Shown: positions 43,060 to 52,200 of the stretch, piece after piece
Layout of the letters: the number at the start of each line of letters is the position of its first letter
Position numbering within the stretch: position 1 is the stretch's first letter
From: Kitasatospora acidiphila
GTDB lineage: Bacteria > Actinomycetota > Actinomycetes > Streptomycetales > Streptomycetaceae
Reading direction: 5' to 3'
DNA: 64,000 nucleotides
NCBI RefSeq assembly: GCF_006636205.1
Contig: NZ_VIGB01000003.1
Location: forward strand, 6,140,501 to 6,204,500
Notes under the pieces: model-generated
Databases searched by the model: none
What the model saw: the letters and a program-made list of their open reading frames with translations, nothing else
Told to the model about the DNA's origin: nothing
Made by a program: the position numbers and the translations under genes

Positions 43060-43470
43060 ATGCCCTACTCCGCGCTCCCCACCACCGACACCCTCATCCC
43101 CGGCTGCTACGGCCACCCCGGGTTCGCCCCCAAGTCCGCGCTGTACAGCGACCGATCCCAGCTCCTGAAACTGTGCCTTCCGCTACTGCCCACCTGCGGC
43201 CCCTGCCCGGTGCGCGCCCGATGCCTCAAGCAAACCCAGCCACGCGCTGGGCGGCTCGACGGTATCGCTGGAGGACGGATCTGGTTCCAGGGCGAGGTTC
43301 TCGCCACCGTCGAAGGCGCCGACGACCAGGAGCTCCCCCCGGCCCTCGGTTCCCGCCAGGCCTGCGGTACCCGCAGCGGCATTGACGAGCACTACAAGCG
43401 CGGCGAGCGGTACTGCGACGCCTGCCGCACCGTGCTGACGAGCAGCACCCAGCTCCAGCTGACCGAGTAA
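43060..43470 (+). CDS. WhiB-like iron-sulphur regulator (phage type)
   Basis: A 136-aa protein from ATG 43060. It has a Cys at residue ~16, CLPLLPTCGPCPVRARCL with the CxxC...C pattern, and DGIAGGRIW in place of the G[VI]WGG turn. A C-terminal CGTRSGIDEHYKRGERYCDAC, split in the middle, adds a second cysteine set seen in some actinophage WhiB-like proteins. WhiB proteins bind a 4Fe-4S cluster and sigma factor region 4. Phage copies, such as that of TM4, can interfere with host regulation. Confidence 0.75.
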   Translation: MPYSALPTTDTLIPGCYGHPGFAPKSALYSDRSQLLKLCLPLLPTCGPCPVRARCLKQTQPRAGRLDGIAGGRIWFQGEVLATVEGADDQELPPALGSRQACGTRSGIDEHYKRGERYCDACRTVLTSSTQLQLTE

Positions 43471-43496
43471 CCCACCACGACCACGAAGGACCGACG

Positions 43497-43682
43497 ATGA
43501 CTCACGACACCGCAACCCTGGCCACGCTCGCCGAACTCCGCCAGCACCAAGACGAGCTGGAACAGGCCGTCTGCGAGGACACCCAGAAGCGGGCTCCCCT
43601 CTCGACTCTGCGCCTCGTGACCAAGCTGCGCACCGCATTCGGCGGCAGCACCTCCGCTGACGCCGGCGGGAGCCCGTCATGA
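43497..43682 (+). CDS. small phage hypothetical protein
   Basis: A 61-aa helical protein from ATG 43497 with GAAGGA upstream (LATLAELRQHQDELEQAV). Its stop overlaps the next ATG by 4 bp, so it is probably real. No family. Confidence 0.55.
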   Translation: MTHDTATLATLAELRQHQDELEQAVCEDTQKRAPLSTLRLVTKLRTAFGGSTSADAGGSPS

Positions 43683-43987
43683 CGGCACAGGTCGCGACGC
43701 TCGACCGGCAAGTCCCGCCCCATCACCGTGAAGCCGTCAGCAGGATCCTCGCCGCAGCGCCCCCAGGCATCCCGATCCACGCGCTTGTCAACAGTGCCAC
43801 CATCGCCGCCTGGGCCCTCCGGCCAGACGATCTACGGTCGCTCACCCTCGGCCAGTACACCGACCTCGTCATGGCCGCCGCGTTCCCCGTCGGGCTGCGT
43901 ATCGCACTGCGACACCGAGGCGACCGGCGCCACATCCGCACCGTCGCCGACGAGATCACCCGACACATCGCCCTTCACTTCAACTGA
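43679..43987 (+). CDS. small phage hypothetical protein
   Basis: A 102-aa protein from ATG 43679 (ATGA overlap). Helical throughout, ending HIRTVADEITRHIALHFN. No motif can be assigned. Confidence 0.55.
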   Translation: MTAQVATLDRQVPPHHREAVSRILAAAPPGIPIHALVNSATIAAWALRPDDLRSLTLGQYTDLVMAAAFPVGLRIALRHRGDRRHIRTVADEITRHIALHFN

Positions 43988-44035
43988 CCCCGGCACCGTG
44001 CCACGGTCCGGCTCCCACCTCAACCAAGGAGACAC

Positions 44036-44653
44036 ATGGCCACCCGCTGGTTCCTCGCCTCACCGACCGCCGACGGCTACATCGGACGCCACGTACAGCA
44101 GGACGGCTACCCCGACACCGCCGTCCCGATCCTGATGCAGCTCGTCCTCGCCGTTCACGGCGGTGACGTCCAAGCCGCGCGACACCACCTCATCACCGAG
44201 CACCCCGACGGATGGCTCAACGTCCCCGATGCCCACGGGGCAGGCCAGTGCTTTTGCCACGACATCAAGGTGTTCCGGAGCAGCAACTTCGACGGCACAG
44301 AAGACAAAGTCGCCAACCCCCAACAGCACCAGTGGCTCTACGTCATGCACGCCACCCATCTGGCTGTCTTCGCCAGCGACGGCGAACAGTTCACCCACGC
44401 GGCCGACCACCCCTGGGGCCCTGAGAACACCGACCGCGTAACCGGCGCGGCCAAGAACTGGCGCGTCATCTACAACCCCAGCACCACCACACCCCTGCTC
44501 CTACTCGGAGCCTTTCCGAGCGGCGAAGACGCCGAGCTCGACGAGGAACTCGGGAGCTACACGACCGCCAACTCCCTGTCCTCCGTGACCGTCGAGTCGC
44601 GCACGCTCACCGACGCCCTACGCCAAGCCCGTGCCCTGATCGACCACAGCTGA
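44036..44653 (+). CDS. phage hypothetical protein
   Basis: A 205-aa protein from ATG 44036 after AAGGAG. It has HDIKVFRSSNFDGTEDK, WLYVMHATHLAVF and an acidic C-terminal third (SGEDAELDEELG). The alternating pattern suggests a beta-rich fold. Not recognised; nothing in the neighbours decides its role. Confidence 0.6.
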   Translation: MATRWFLASPTADGYIGRHVQQDGYPDTAVPILMQLVLAVHGGDVQAARHHLITEHPDGWLNVPDAHGAGQCFCHDIKVFRSSNFDGTEDKVANPQQHQWLYVMHATHLAVFASDGEQFTHAADHPWGPENTDRVTGAAKNWRVIYNPSTTTPLLLLGAFPSGEDAELDEELGSYTTANSLSSVTVESRTLTDALRQARALIDHS

Positions 44654-44669
44654 CCGCTGAGGAGCCGTC

Positions 44670-45740
44670 ATGCAGATGGACCTGTTCAACCAAACCCCCG
44701 AGCAGCGGCCCAAGCTGAACATTCGCAAGCGGGCTCAACCGGCGAAGCCAGCGACCGGAATAGCGTCGGCCAAGAACGAAGCCCACGCGCAAGCCGAGCG
44801 CCCGCACCGGGTCGCCGGGGACGCGGCAACGCCCAGCAAGCGGGTGGGCCAGCGCCGCATCAACCCACCAAGCCGCCCTCACGAAGCCGCTTTCGACCTT
44901 GCCGAGGCTGTCGCCAGCGCCTGGTACAAGGCCGGCGGGGACAACCGCTTCGAGGTCCCCCTCGGCGCCATCGCGGGCGTCGCGCTCTGGCCGCTCAAGG
45001 GTCACGACATCGCCCCCATCGTCGCCGACTGGTGGCGAACCCTCACCGAGACCGAAACCAACACCGCCCTTGAGGAATGCTTCGCCCGCTGGTGGATTGC
45101 GCGCCCCGACCTGATCGAGGCAGCTCGCCCCATCCACGAATGGCTCACCTACGAAGCCACCGCAACCAAGTACGCCACCCCGGTCCGGGCGGCCATCACC
45201 GCGGCACTCGACGCCGGCCTGCTCGACCTCCTCGGCGACCACGACCCGTACTACCGATCAACCACTGACGTGGTCGGCAGCCTCATGACCTGCTTCCGCT
45301 CGACCGGACACCGGTACGCTCTCGCGGAGTTTCACACCCCGCCGGAGGTCGCCGAACTGATGGCCAGGATCCTGCTCGGCGGCGAACGCCATCCCGGCGA
45401 GTCCTTTGACGACCCGTGCGCGGGCAGCGGCGGCATGCACCGCGCTACGGCCCAGATCCTTCGCGAACAGGGCCACGACCCGGCCGACTACCAGTGGTCC
45501 ATGACCGACGTGGACCCGATCGCCACCGCCTGCGCTGCCGTCAACGCGATCCTCTGGGAACTGGGCCCCCACGTCCTGGTGTGGTGCGGCGACACCCTGG
45601 CGGAAGGCGATGGACCGCAGCGGGCAGCGAGGCGGCGCGCCAGGGTCATAGAACATCGCGACCAGCAAATCAGTGTGGCGAAGCTGCTGAAGGCGACGCG
45701 CGAGCTGACCGCAGGCGCCCTCGCCTCCGTAGCCGCCTGA
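44670..45740 (+). CDS. N6-adenine-methyltransferase-like protein without clear NPPY
   Basis: A 356-aa protein from ATG 44670. Residues ~220-310 match the SAM-binding half of HsdM-like methyltransferases: ALAEFHTPPEVAELMARIL, FDDPCAGSGGMHRAT (motif I) and MTDVDPIATACAAVNA. The catalytic (D/N)PP(Y/F) motif expected after the next strand is not visible; the strand is followed instead by GDTLAEGDGPQ and a charged end. It may bind SAM without methylating, or act with a partner. The N-terminal 70 residues are basic and disordered. Confidence 0.65.
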   Translation: MQMDLFNQTPEQRPKLNIRKRAQPAKPATGIASAKNEAHAQAERPHRVAGDAATPSKRVGQRRINPPSRPHEAAFDLAEAVASAWYKAGGDNRFEVPLGAIAGVALWPLKGHDIAPIVADWWRTLTETETNTALEECFARWWIARPDLIEAARPIHEWLTYEATATKYATPVRAAITAALDAGLLDLLGDHDPYYRSTTDVVGSLMTCFRSTGHRYALAEFHTPPEVAELMARILLGGERHPGESFDDPCAGSGGMHRATAQILREQGHDPADYQWSMTDVDPIATACAAVNAILWELGPHVLVWCGDTLAEGDGPQRAARRRARVIEHRDQQISVAKLLKATRELTAGALASVAA

Positions 45741-45816
45741 TCTGCGGATCCCCGCAGAAGGGGCAGATCCATACCCCAAATGCGTATAGAAGTAAGCCAT
45801 AGGGGAGATCTGCCCC
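45741..45816 (+). promoter_or_regulatory. terminator-like hairpin and promoter box before the last early gene
   Basis: TCTGCGG...CCGCAGA (45741-45758) is a 7-bp hairpin overlapping the end of the methyltransferase-like gene's downstream region. GGGGCAGATC (45760-45769) is repeated inverted as GATCTGCCCC (45807-45816). Between these arms lies the fourth promoter-like box, TGCGTATAGAAGTAAG (45781-45796). Terminator plus promoter, with a possible operator, is a reasonable reading. Confidence 0.45.
45781..45798 (+). promoter_or_regulatory. promoter-like box TATAGAAGTAAG (family copy 4)
   Basis: TGCGTATAGAAGTAAGCC lies 40 bp before the ATG at 45838 and is enclosed by the GGGGCAGATC inverted repeat. 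It differs by one base from the other family members. Confidence 0.5.
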
Positions 45817-45837
45817 TATCGACCTCTTGGAGAAGAG

Positions 45838-46524
45838 ATGAAGATCCACGCAACAGATCTCGGTGCCATCGCCAAGGCCACCGCCGACCTACTCGGCGCC
45901 CCCTGGACCATCAACCCCGATCTCAGCAGCACCGGAATCGCCCACCTCGACGGACCCGGTGGCCGCCGAGCCGGCCTCCGCGCCCGACAGGATGGCACCA
46001 CCCTCCAGCTGTGGATCACCGGCGCACCCGCCCCGAGCCTTTCGGACGGCGTCAATCAGGCTGCACGCGAAGCCAATCGCCAGCACCTCGCCGAGCCCCT
46101 TGGGCCAGGCGCCAACTACCACACTGTCCTCAACCTCGCCGAGCTCGACGACGCTCCCATCGCCATTGCCTGTACCTTCCGCGAAGACCTCTTCCCCGCC
46201 TTCGACCACAAGCCCCTCGCCGTCAACCACCGCCCCTGGCTCGACGCTTCAGAGCAGGCAAGCTCCGCCGATCCTCAGCCGCAACAGCAAGTCCCCGCCG
46301 AGCCTGCTGACACTGCCGACTCCCAGATGCGCACCGCTGCAGCAACCCTCGCCAAGGCGCCCCGAGCACCCCGCCGCACAACCAAGGCGGCGGCCGCCAT
46401 GCCGCGCACGGCCGAGACCAAGGCCACGCGCACCAGGGAGCCGGTCGCAGTCGAAACGCCTGCCGCCAAGAAGACCGCGAAGCCGCGCACCAGTCGAACC
46501 AAGTCCGTCACCACCAACAGCTGA
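45838..46524 (+). CDS. phage hypothetical protein with basic histone-like tail
   Basis: A 228-aa protein from ATG 45838 (CCTCTTGGAG leader and TATAGAAG box upstream). Residues 1-140 are globular (LLGAPWTINPDLSSTGIAHL, with HTVLNLAELDDAPIAIACTF). The last ~75 residues are Lys/Arg/Ala/Pro/Thr-rich, as in histone H1 tails, so DNA binding is likely. The strong signals suggest it is highly transcribed. It is the last recognisable phage gene; no integrase follows. Confidence 0.6.
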   Translation: MKIHATDLGAIAKATADLLGAPWTINPDLSSTGIAHLDGPGGRRAGLRARQDGTTLQLWITGAPAPSLSDGVNQAAREANRQHLAEPLGPGANYHTVLNLAELDDAPIAIACTFREDLFPAFDHKPLAVNHRPWLDASEQASSADPQPQQQVPAEPADTADSQMRTAAATLAKAPRAPRRTTKAAAAMPRTAETKATRTREPVAVETPAAKKTAKPRTSRTKSVTTNS

Positions 46525-47025
46525 TCCCAGGCGGGGGTGCCGCCCTCGCGGGATCATCGGCGCAAGCCCGGCGAAGCGCCAGAGGTGGCTCTCTCGGGGT
46601 GGTGTGAGTTCCATAGCGTGATCAGCCCAATGCAGCCCGACTATCGATTCTGACGATCTTTCGGGTAGTTCGGGACCCGGCGTGAAAGCCTCGCTCTGGC
46701 GGGCTCCGGCTCCGTCCCCCACTGGGGGCGGAGCCGTTTTCGTTGGGAAGGGGAATCCCTGTGGCCCTGCTTCTGCCACTTGATGCATCGCCAGGTCAGG
46801 GCCCCGGGCCGCTTGCCGTACCTCTGGGCGGCGCCCCGTGTAAACGTCAGGTAGACGGCAGGACGGTGCAACCCGGTGCGAGGCGGTGCATCACCAATCA
46901 GCTATCACCCCGCTGACCTGCAGCGCAGTGCAATCTAGTGCCGCATCAACCAACCTTTGCCCCTTGAGGCCGGGCTGGCCACTCCTGGGATGATCTTCGA
47001 TACGAGTCCACCATGAGGGGATCCA
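46525..47025. other. prophage-chromosome junction region with terminator
   Basis: No gene is supported in these 501 bp. GGCTCCG-T-CCCCC / GGGGG-CGGAGCC followed by GTTTT (46708-46740) is a good terminator hairpin. The right attachment site may lie in this interval, but its partner would be outside the window, so it cannot be shown. A minus-strand 76-codon frame (46641-46871) is basic and overlaps the terminator, so I do not call it. Confidence 0.5.
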
Positions 47026-47894
47026 GTGGAGATCATCGAGCACGCGATCAATGCGCACTGCGAGGGTGTGGTGGTGGAGCCCGTCGGGGGCAGCGCGGTG
47101 GGCGTTCTGGTGCTGGCTGGTTCGAGCGGTCGCATCGAAACCGACCGCTGCCGTCTGCTCGCGCGCACCGGGATGACTGCGCTGTCGATCCGATGGTTTG
47201 GCGGCGAAGGGCAACCCGCAGGAATCTGCGAGATTCCACTGGAGACCTTCAGCACCGCGATCGATCTGCTGCGGGCGAAGGGGGCGGAGAGGATAGGTGT
47301 GCTTGGGGTGTCCAAGGGTGCCGAAGCAGCCCTGCTCCTCGCCGTCCACGATCCGCGTGTTGATGCGGTGGTTGCGTTGTCGCCCACCTCGGTGGTCTGG
47401 GCGAACGTCGGCCCCGGGTCCGACGGGGAGATCTACCCCTATCGCTCGTCGTGGACGTGGAGGGGGAGCCTGTCCCGTTCGTTTCCTACGACGACAGTTG
47501 GGCTCCCACGGAAGCGGAAGGGGAGCCCACTGCCTACCGAACGCACTACGAGCGGAGTCTGCAGACCTTTGACGAGGCGGCGAGGCAGGCCGTGATCCCG
47601 ATCGAGCAGTCCGCTGCTGAGATTCTGCTCGTGGCGGGTGGTGACGATGAAATGTGGCCGTCGTTGGTGTTCGCGCAGGAGTTGGCGTCACGCCGCGTTT
47701 CGGCGGGCCGCACTGCCAAGGTCATCAGCTCGGCCGACGCAGGGCATCGCCCGCGGTTGCCGGGGGAAGGGCCGGCCGCTTCTTCCCACCGGTTCCGCTA
47801 CGGCGGTACTGCCGAGGCCGACGCTGACCTCGGTGCGAAGGCATGGCCTGACATCGTGGGCGTGCTTGCAGGACCTGTGGTCCCGGGGAATTGA
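47026..47894 (+). pseudogene. acyl-CoA thioester hydrolase/BAAT-type alpha/beta hydrolase, frameshifted
   Basis: From GTG 47026: GVLVLAGSSGR (oxyanion region), IGVLGVSKGAEAALLLA (nucleophile elbow G-x-S-x-G variant GVSKG) and VVALSPTSVVW. One extra G in the run 47462-47466 joins SSWTWRG to GEPVPFVSYDD in the -1 frame, which continues with LLVAGGDDEMWPS (catalytic Asp) and DAGHRP (catalytic His) to 47894. This makes about 289 residues with the whole triad. Probably a chromosomal gene flanking the prophage. Confidence 0.75.
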
Positions 47895-47910
47895 TCGGGC
47901 CGGTTTGGTG

Positions 47911-49044
47911 TCAGGCGACGTTCGCCTTGGCCACGACCTGGCGGAGGCGCTCGTCGGCGGCGTGCTTGTTCCGCCAGATGATGTAGCGGCGGATCATGCT
48001 GCCCTGCTCCTTGTGGCTGGCGTGGTCGGTGCCGTCGAGCGTGAAGTAGCGCAGGGCGGTGAACTGGGCCTCGATCCGGTTGAGCCAGGAGCTGTTGGTC
48101 GGGGTGTAGGCGATCTCGACGTTGTTCGCCGCCGCCCACGTCCCGACCCGCTGGCACCGTTTCGTCGTCAGGTGCGGCGAGTAGTTGTCACAGACGATCG
48201 CGATCCGCACTTCCGCCGGGTGCAGCGAGCGCAGGTAGCGACAGAACTCCAGGAATTTCGACCTGTTCTTTGTCTTCTTGATGTGCCCGTAGAGCTTGTC
48301 CTTGGCCAGGTCGTAGGCGGCGAACAGGTGCCTCACGCCGTGCGGGCGGGTGTAGGTCGCCCGCCGTCTGGGCCGGGGCTCGCGGTCGGGGTCCTTGCCC
48401 TTGCCACCGCGTTCGGTCCACTGTCGGCCGGGGTGGGGCTGGAGGTTGAGTGGTCCGAACTCGTCGAGGCAGAAGACGACTTCGGGTTCGCCCTCCTCGG
48501 GTATGACCTCGCCGTCGGCGATCGCATAGAGGTGTTCGACGCGGGCCTTCTTGGTGGCGTAGTCGGGGTCGCGGGAGGTATTCCAGGTCTTCACGCGTTG
48601 AAACGAGACGCCCTCCTCTCGGAGCAGGACCCGAAGGCCCTCGTGGCTGATGTCGTCGACCACCCCCTCGGCGACCAGGAAGTCGGCCAGCTTGACCAGG
48701 CTCCAGGTCGAGAACGGCAGGCCGTGCTCGGTCGGCTTTGACTTGGCGATCTTCTTGATCTCACGGCGCTCGGGCAGCGTGAACGTCCTCGGCCGTCCGC
48801 CCTTGTATTTCGGGTACAGGGAGTCGAAGCCGTCGGCGTTGAAGTTGTGGATCACGTCGCGAACCCGATCCGCGCTGGTGAACGTGACCTCGGCGATCTT
48901 CGCCACGGGCATGCGCTGGGCGGACAGCAGCACCATCTGAGCCCGCCGCCAGGTCACCACCGAACCAGTGCCCCGGCGGACGATCCGCAGCAGCCGTCTA
49001 CCTTCGGCATCATCGATCTCACGGACCTGCACGCGTTCAGCCAC
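47911..49044 (-). mobile_element. IS630-family transposase
   Basis: A 377-aa transposase; GTG 49044 is the preferred start (product begins VAERVQVREIDD), though the frame is open to 49083. An N-terminal HTH (ADRVRDVIHNFNADGFDSLY) is followed by the DDE catalytic core: VVFCLDEFGP, AIVCDNYSPH and SSWLNRIEAQF supply Asp, Asp and Glu. The gene is intact and lies 17 bp after the hydrolase and 237 bp before the distal end of the CRISPR array. I could not define its terminal inverted repeats or TA target duplication by eye. Confidence 0.88.
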
Positions 49045-49280
49045 GTGATCATTCTGACGGTCCGGTACCGCCCGGCACAGCAACCGGACGACGCGTCACA
49101 ACAGGGCGAAGGTTGTCTGAAGCGGCACTAGCGCAGGGCAAAGCTGGGCAGGGCGGGTGATTTGATGACTGCCATGTGCCGGGCTAGTGATCGTACAGTC
49201 GCAATCCCTGTATGCCAGGTTTCGTGCTGATGGCTGCATCGGTCTGATCCCCGTTGACGAGGCGGGCCCTCGCACATCGG

Positions 49281-52200
49281 GGACCATCCCCGCGAGCGCG
49301 GGGCCGACCTCGATGCGGTGCTTGGCGCTCGCGGGGCCGACCACTGGCAGTTCGTGTGCCGCTGGAAGTCGGCAGGGCCACCCCCGCGAGCGCGGGGCCG
49401 ACGTGCCAGCCGTTGAAGCAGTGACAAGCAGCCCGGGACCACCCCGCGAGCGCGGGGCCGACCCTGTGCAAACTGGCGATGCTGGGCCCAACGAGGACCA
49501 CCCCCGCGAGCGCGGGGCCGACACCATGCCGCTGGAGTCGACGGCCGGGTATGCCGGGCCACCCCCGCGAGGGCGGGGCCGACAACCGCACCAGCTGCTG
49601 GTCGATGGTCTGCCCGGGACCACCCCCGCGAGCGCGGGGCCGACGTGCCAGCCGCGACCATGGCCAGCCCGCCGAAGGGACCACCCCCGCGAGCGCGGGG
49701 CCGACTACGCCTGGGACGACCAGCAGCTCCCGCCCATCGGACCACCCCCGCGAGCGCGGGGCCGACTGCAAGTGGTGCAGTCACGGCAGCCCGCCACGAG
49801 GACCACCCCCGCGAGCGCGGGGCCGACGATGCGCGGCCGGTCCACGCCAGGGGCCGGGCGGGACCACCCCCGCGAGCGCGGGGCCGACGTCCTGCCGAGC
49901 GATGGACTCGGCGAGTGCGCGGGACCACCCCCGCGAGCGCGGGGCCGACTTTCGCCACCCTTGCCGACCTGCGGTGGTGAGTGGACCACCCCCGCGAGCG
50001 CGGGGCCGACTCCGTCGCTTTCCTGATTCCGCACCAGTACGGAGGACCACCCCCGCGAGCGCGGGGCCGACGGGTGTTCGGGTGGTGCAACGGGCCTCGG
50101 TGGGGGACCACCCCCGCGAGCGGGGTGGTGCAACGGGCCTCGGTGGGGGACCACCGCGAGCGCGGGGCCGACTAACCGAGGAGCGTCTCGGTGCCCACGC
50201 TGCCGGGACCACCCCCGCGAGCGCGGGGCCGACCCGCGCTGGCCCGGATCGCCTTCAATCGTGCGGGGACCACCCCCGCGAGCGCGGGGCCGACTCGCTG
50301 GTCGACGAGGCCGGCCCCTTCTCGGCGGGACCACCCGCGCGAGCGCGGGGCCGACGTGGCCGCCGCCGCCGGGCGGGGAAGGCCGGCCGGACCACCCCCG
50401 CGAGCGCGGGGCCGACTGCGCCTTCTCCAGCGCCTTGACGGTCTCGGCCGGACCACCCCCGCGAGCGCGGGGCCGACTCCCACCCGGCACGCTTGGCGGC
50501 CCGAATCAGCGGACCACCCCCGCGAGCGCGGGGCCGACTTGGGGCGCGGGCAGCACAGGATCCCGGACGCGGGACCACCCCCGCGAGCGCGGGGCCGACC
50601 CGGGGTAGGGGCGGGGGTGTTCACCGAACGGCGGGACCACCCCCGCGAGCGCGGGGCCGACAGCGGCGGCAGGCCGTCGCCCTCCTCAAAGGGCGGACCA
50701 CCCCCGCGAGCGCGGGGCCGACCCGGGCGGCGGCCGGCAGAAAGTCCGGACGGGGGGACCACCCCCGTGAGCGCGGGGCCGACCTTGCCGAGAGACAGCG
50801 CGTCATACAGCACCCCGGACCACCCCCGCGAGCGCGGGGCCGACGGGATGCGGCAGTTCCTCGACTTGGGATGCGGGGGACCACCCCCGCGAGCGCGGGG
50901 CCGACGCGTCGTGGGCGGTGGTGTGCTCGGCCCGGCGCGGACCACCCCCGCGAGCGCGGGGCCGACTGGCCGAGCTTCTGGTACACCGCGCGCTTGGCCG
51001 GACCACCCCCGCGAGCGCGGGCCGACAAGATCAGCACTCGCATCCGCGTCCGCCCCCAGGGACCACCCCCGCGAGCGCGGGGCCGACCACCTACTCAGGC
51101 ATCGCCGCCCGCTATGGCCAGGACCACCCCCGCGAGCGCGGGGCCGACAAGGTGCAACCCAATGGCCGTACTAGTCGCGGGGGACCACCCCCGCGAGCGC
51201 GGGGCCGACTCCGTCGTCACCACACAGTCGATGGTCGATGCAGGACCACCCCGCGAGCGCGGGGCCGACTTCTGCTGGATGACGACAATGACTTTCGTCG
51301 TTGGACCACCCCCGCGAGCGCGGGGCCGACCACGTACTTCATGGCGTAGTACAGGTCCATGAGGGACCACCCCCGCGAGCGCGGGGCCGACGGCGGTTCG
51401 CGGCTCGGGATCGGCCGGGGCCGGGGACCACCCCCGCGAGCGCGGGGCCGACGTGCAGCACGTCCGCTCCACCACTGAGGAGACGGGACCACCCCCGCGA
51501 GCGCGGGGCCGACAGCCCGGGAGGTGAGATGCCCGGGCTTCAGCCGGGACCACCCCGCGAGCGCGGGGCCGACCTCCACGCGATGCTGCACGACCTGGCC
51601 GTGAAGGGACCACCCCCGCGAGCGCGGGGCCGACGTCATCTCGGCGGCGACGGGGCGGGCGGTGATCGGACCACCCCCGCGAGCGCGGGGCCGACCATTC
51701 CAGGACGCTGCGCTGGCTGGCGGAGAGGGGACCACCCCCGCGAGCGCGGGGCCGACCCGTCCCCCATCAGGGGGATGGGCCCTGCGGCGGGACCACCCCC
51801 GCGAGCGCGGGGCCGACAACCTCCCGGGCGGGGCGACCGGCGGCCGGACCGGACCACCCCCGCGAGCGCGGGGCCGACGACGGCGAGGAGGGCGGGGGGC
51901 AGCCAGGCGGGGGACCACCCCCGCGAGCGCGGGGCCGACACCGCCGGGCCGTGGAGAGCGAAGCTGCGGAGGGGACCACCCCCGCGAGCGCGGGGCCGAC
52001 GGTGTGCTTGCCTAGCCACTGGGACCAGATGTGGGACCACCCCCGCGAGCGCGGGGCCGACTGCATGAGCGCAACCGACATGCGGTGCAACGGGGGACCA
52101 CCCCCGCGAGCGCGGGGCCGACCGCTGCGCCTGCAGCGCGAGCCGTGCTCCCGGGGACCACCCCCGCGAGCGCGGGGCCGACGGAGTTGAAGCGGCAGCC

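Larger units (their letters stand above)
35061..45832 (+). repeat. CCTCTTGGAG start-associated repeat family, 7 copies
   Basis: Exact copies occur at 35061-35070, 36381-36390, 37509-37518, 39951-39960, 40826-40835, 41471-41480 and 45823-45832. Six are followed after 5-10 nt by the start codon of a gene, so GGAG is the Shine-Dalgarno site while CCTCTT is an extra conserved part. The first copy has no start codon nearby and follows the late terminator. It resembles in placement the start-associated sequences of mycobacteriophages. Copies are confined to the early region. Confidence 0.75.

Noticed and set aside
1-46524. Calling the phage region a tailocin (headless particle)
   Set aside because: A major capsid protein, minor capsid protein and replication genes are present, which fits a prophage instead.
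46641-46871. A 76-codon minus-strand frame resembling an excisionase-like HTH
   Set aside because: Overlaps a clear terminator, has no ribosome binding site, and codon use is poor.
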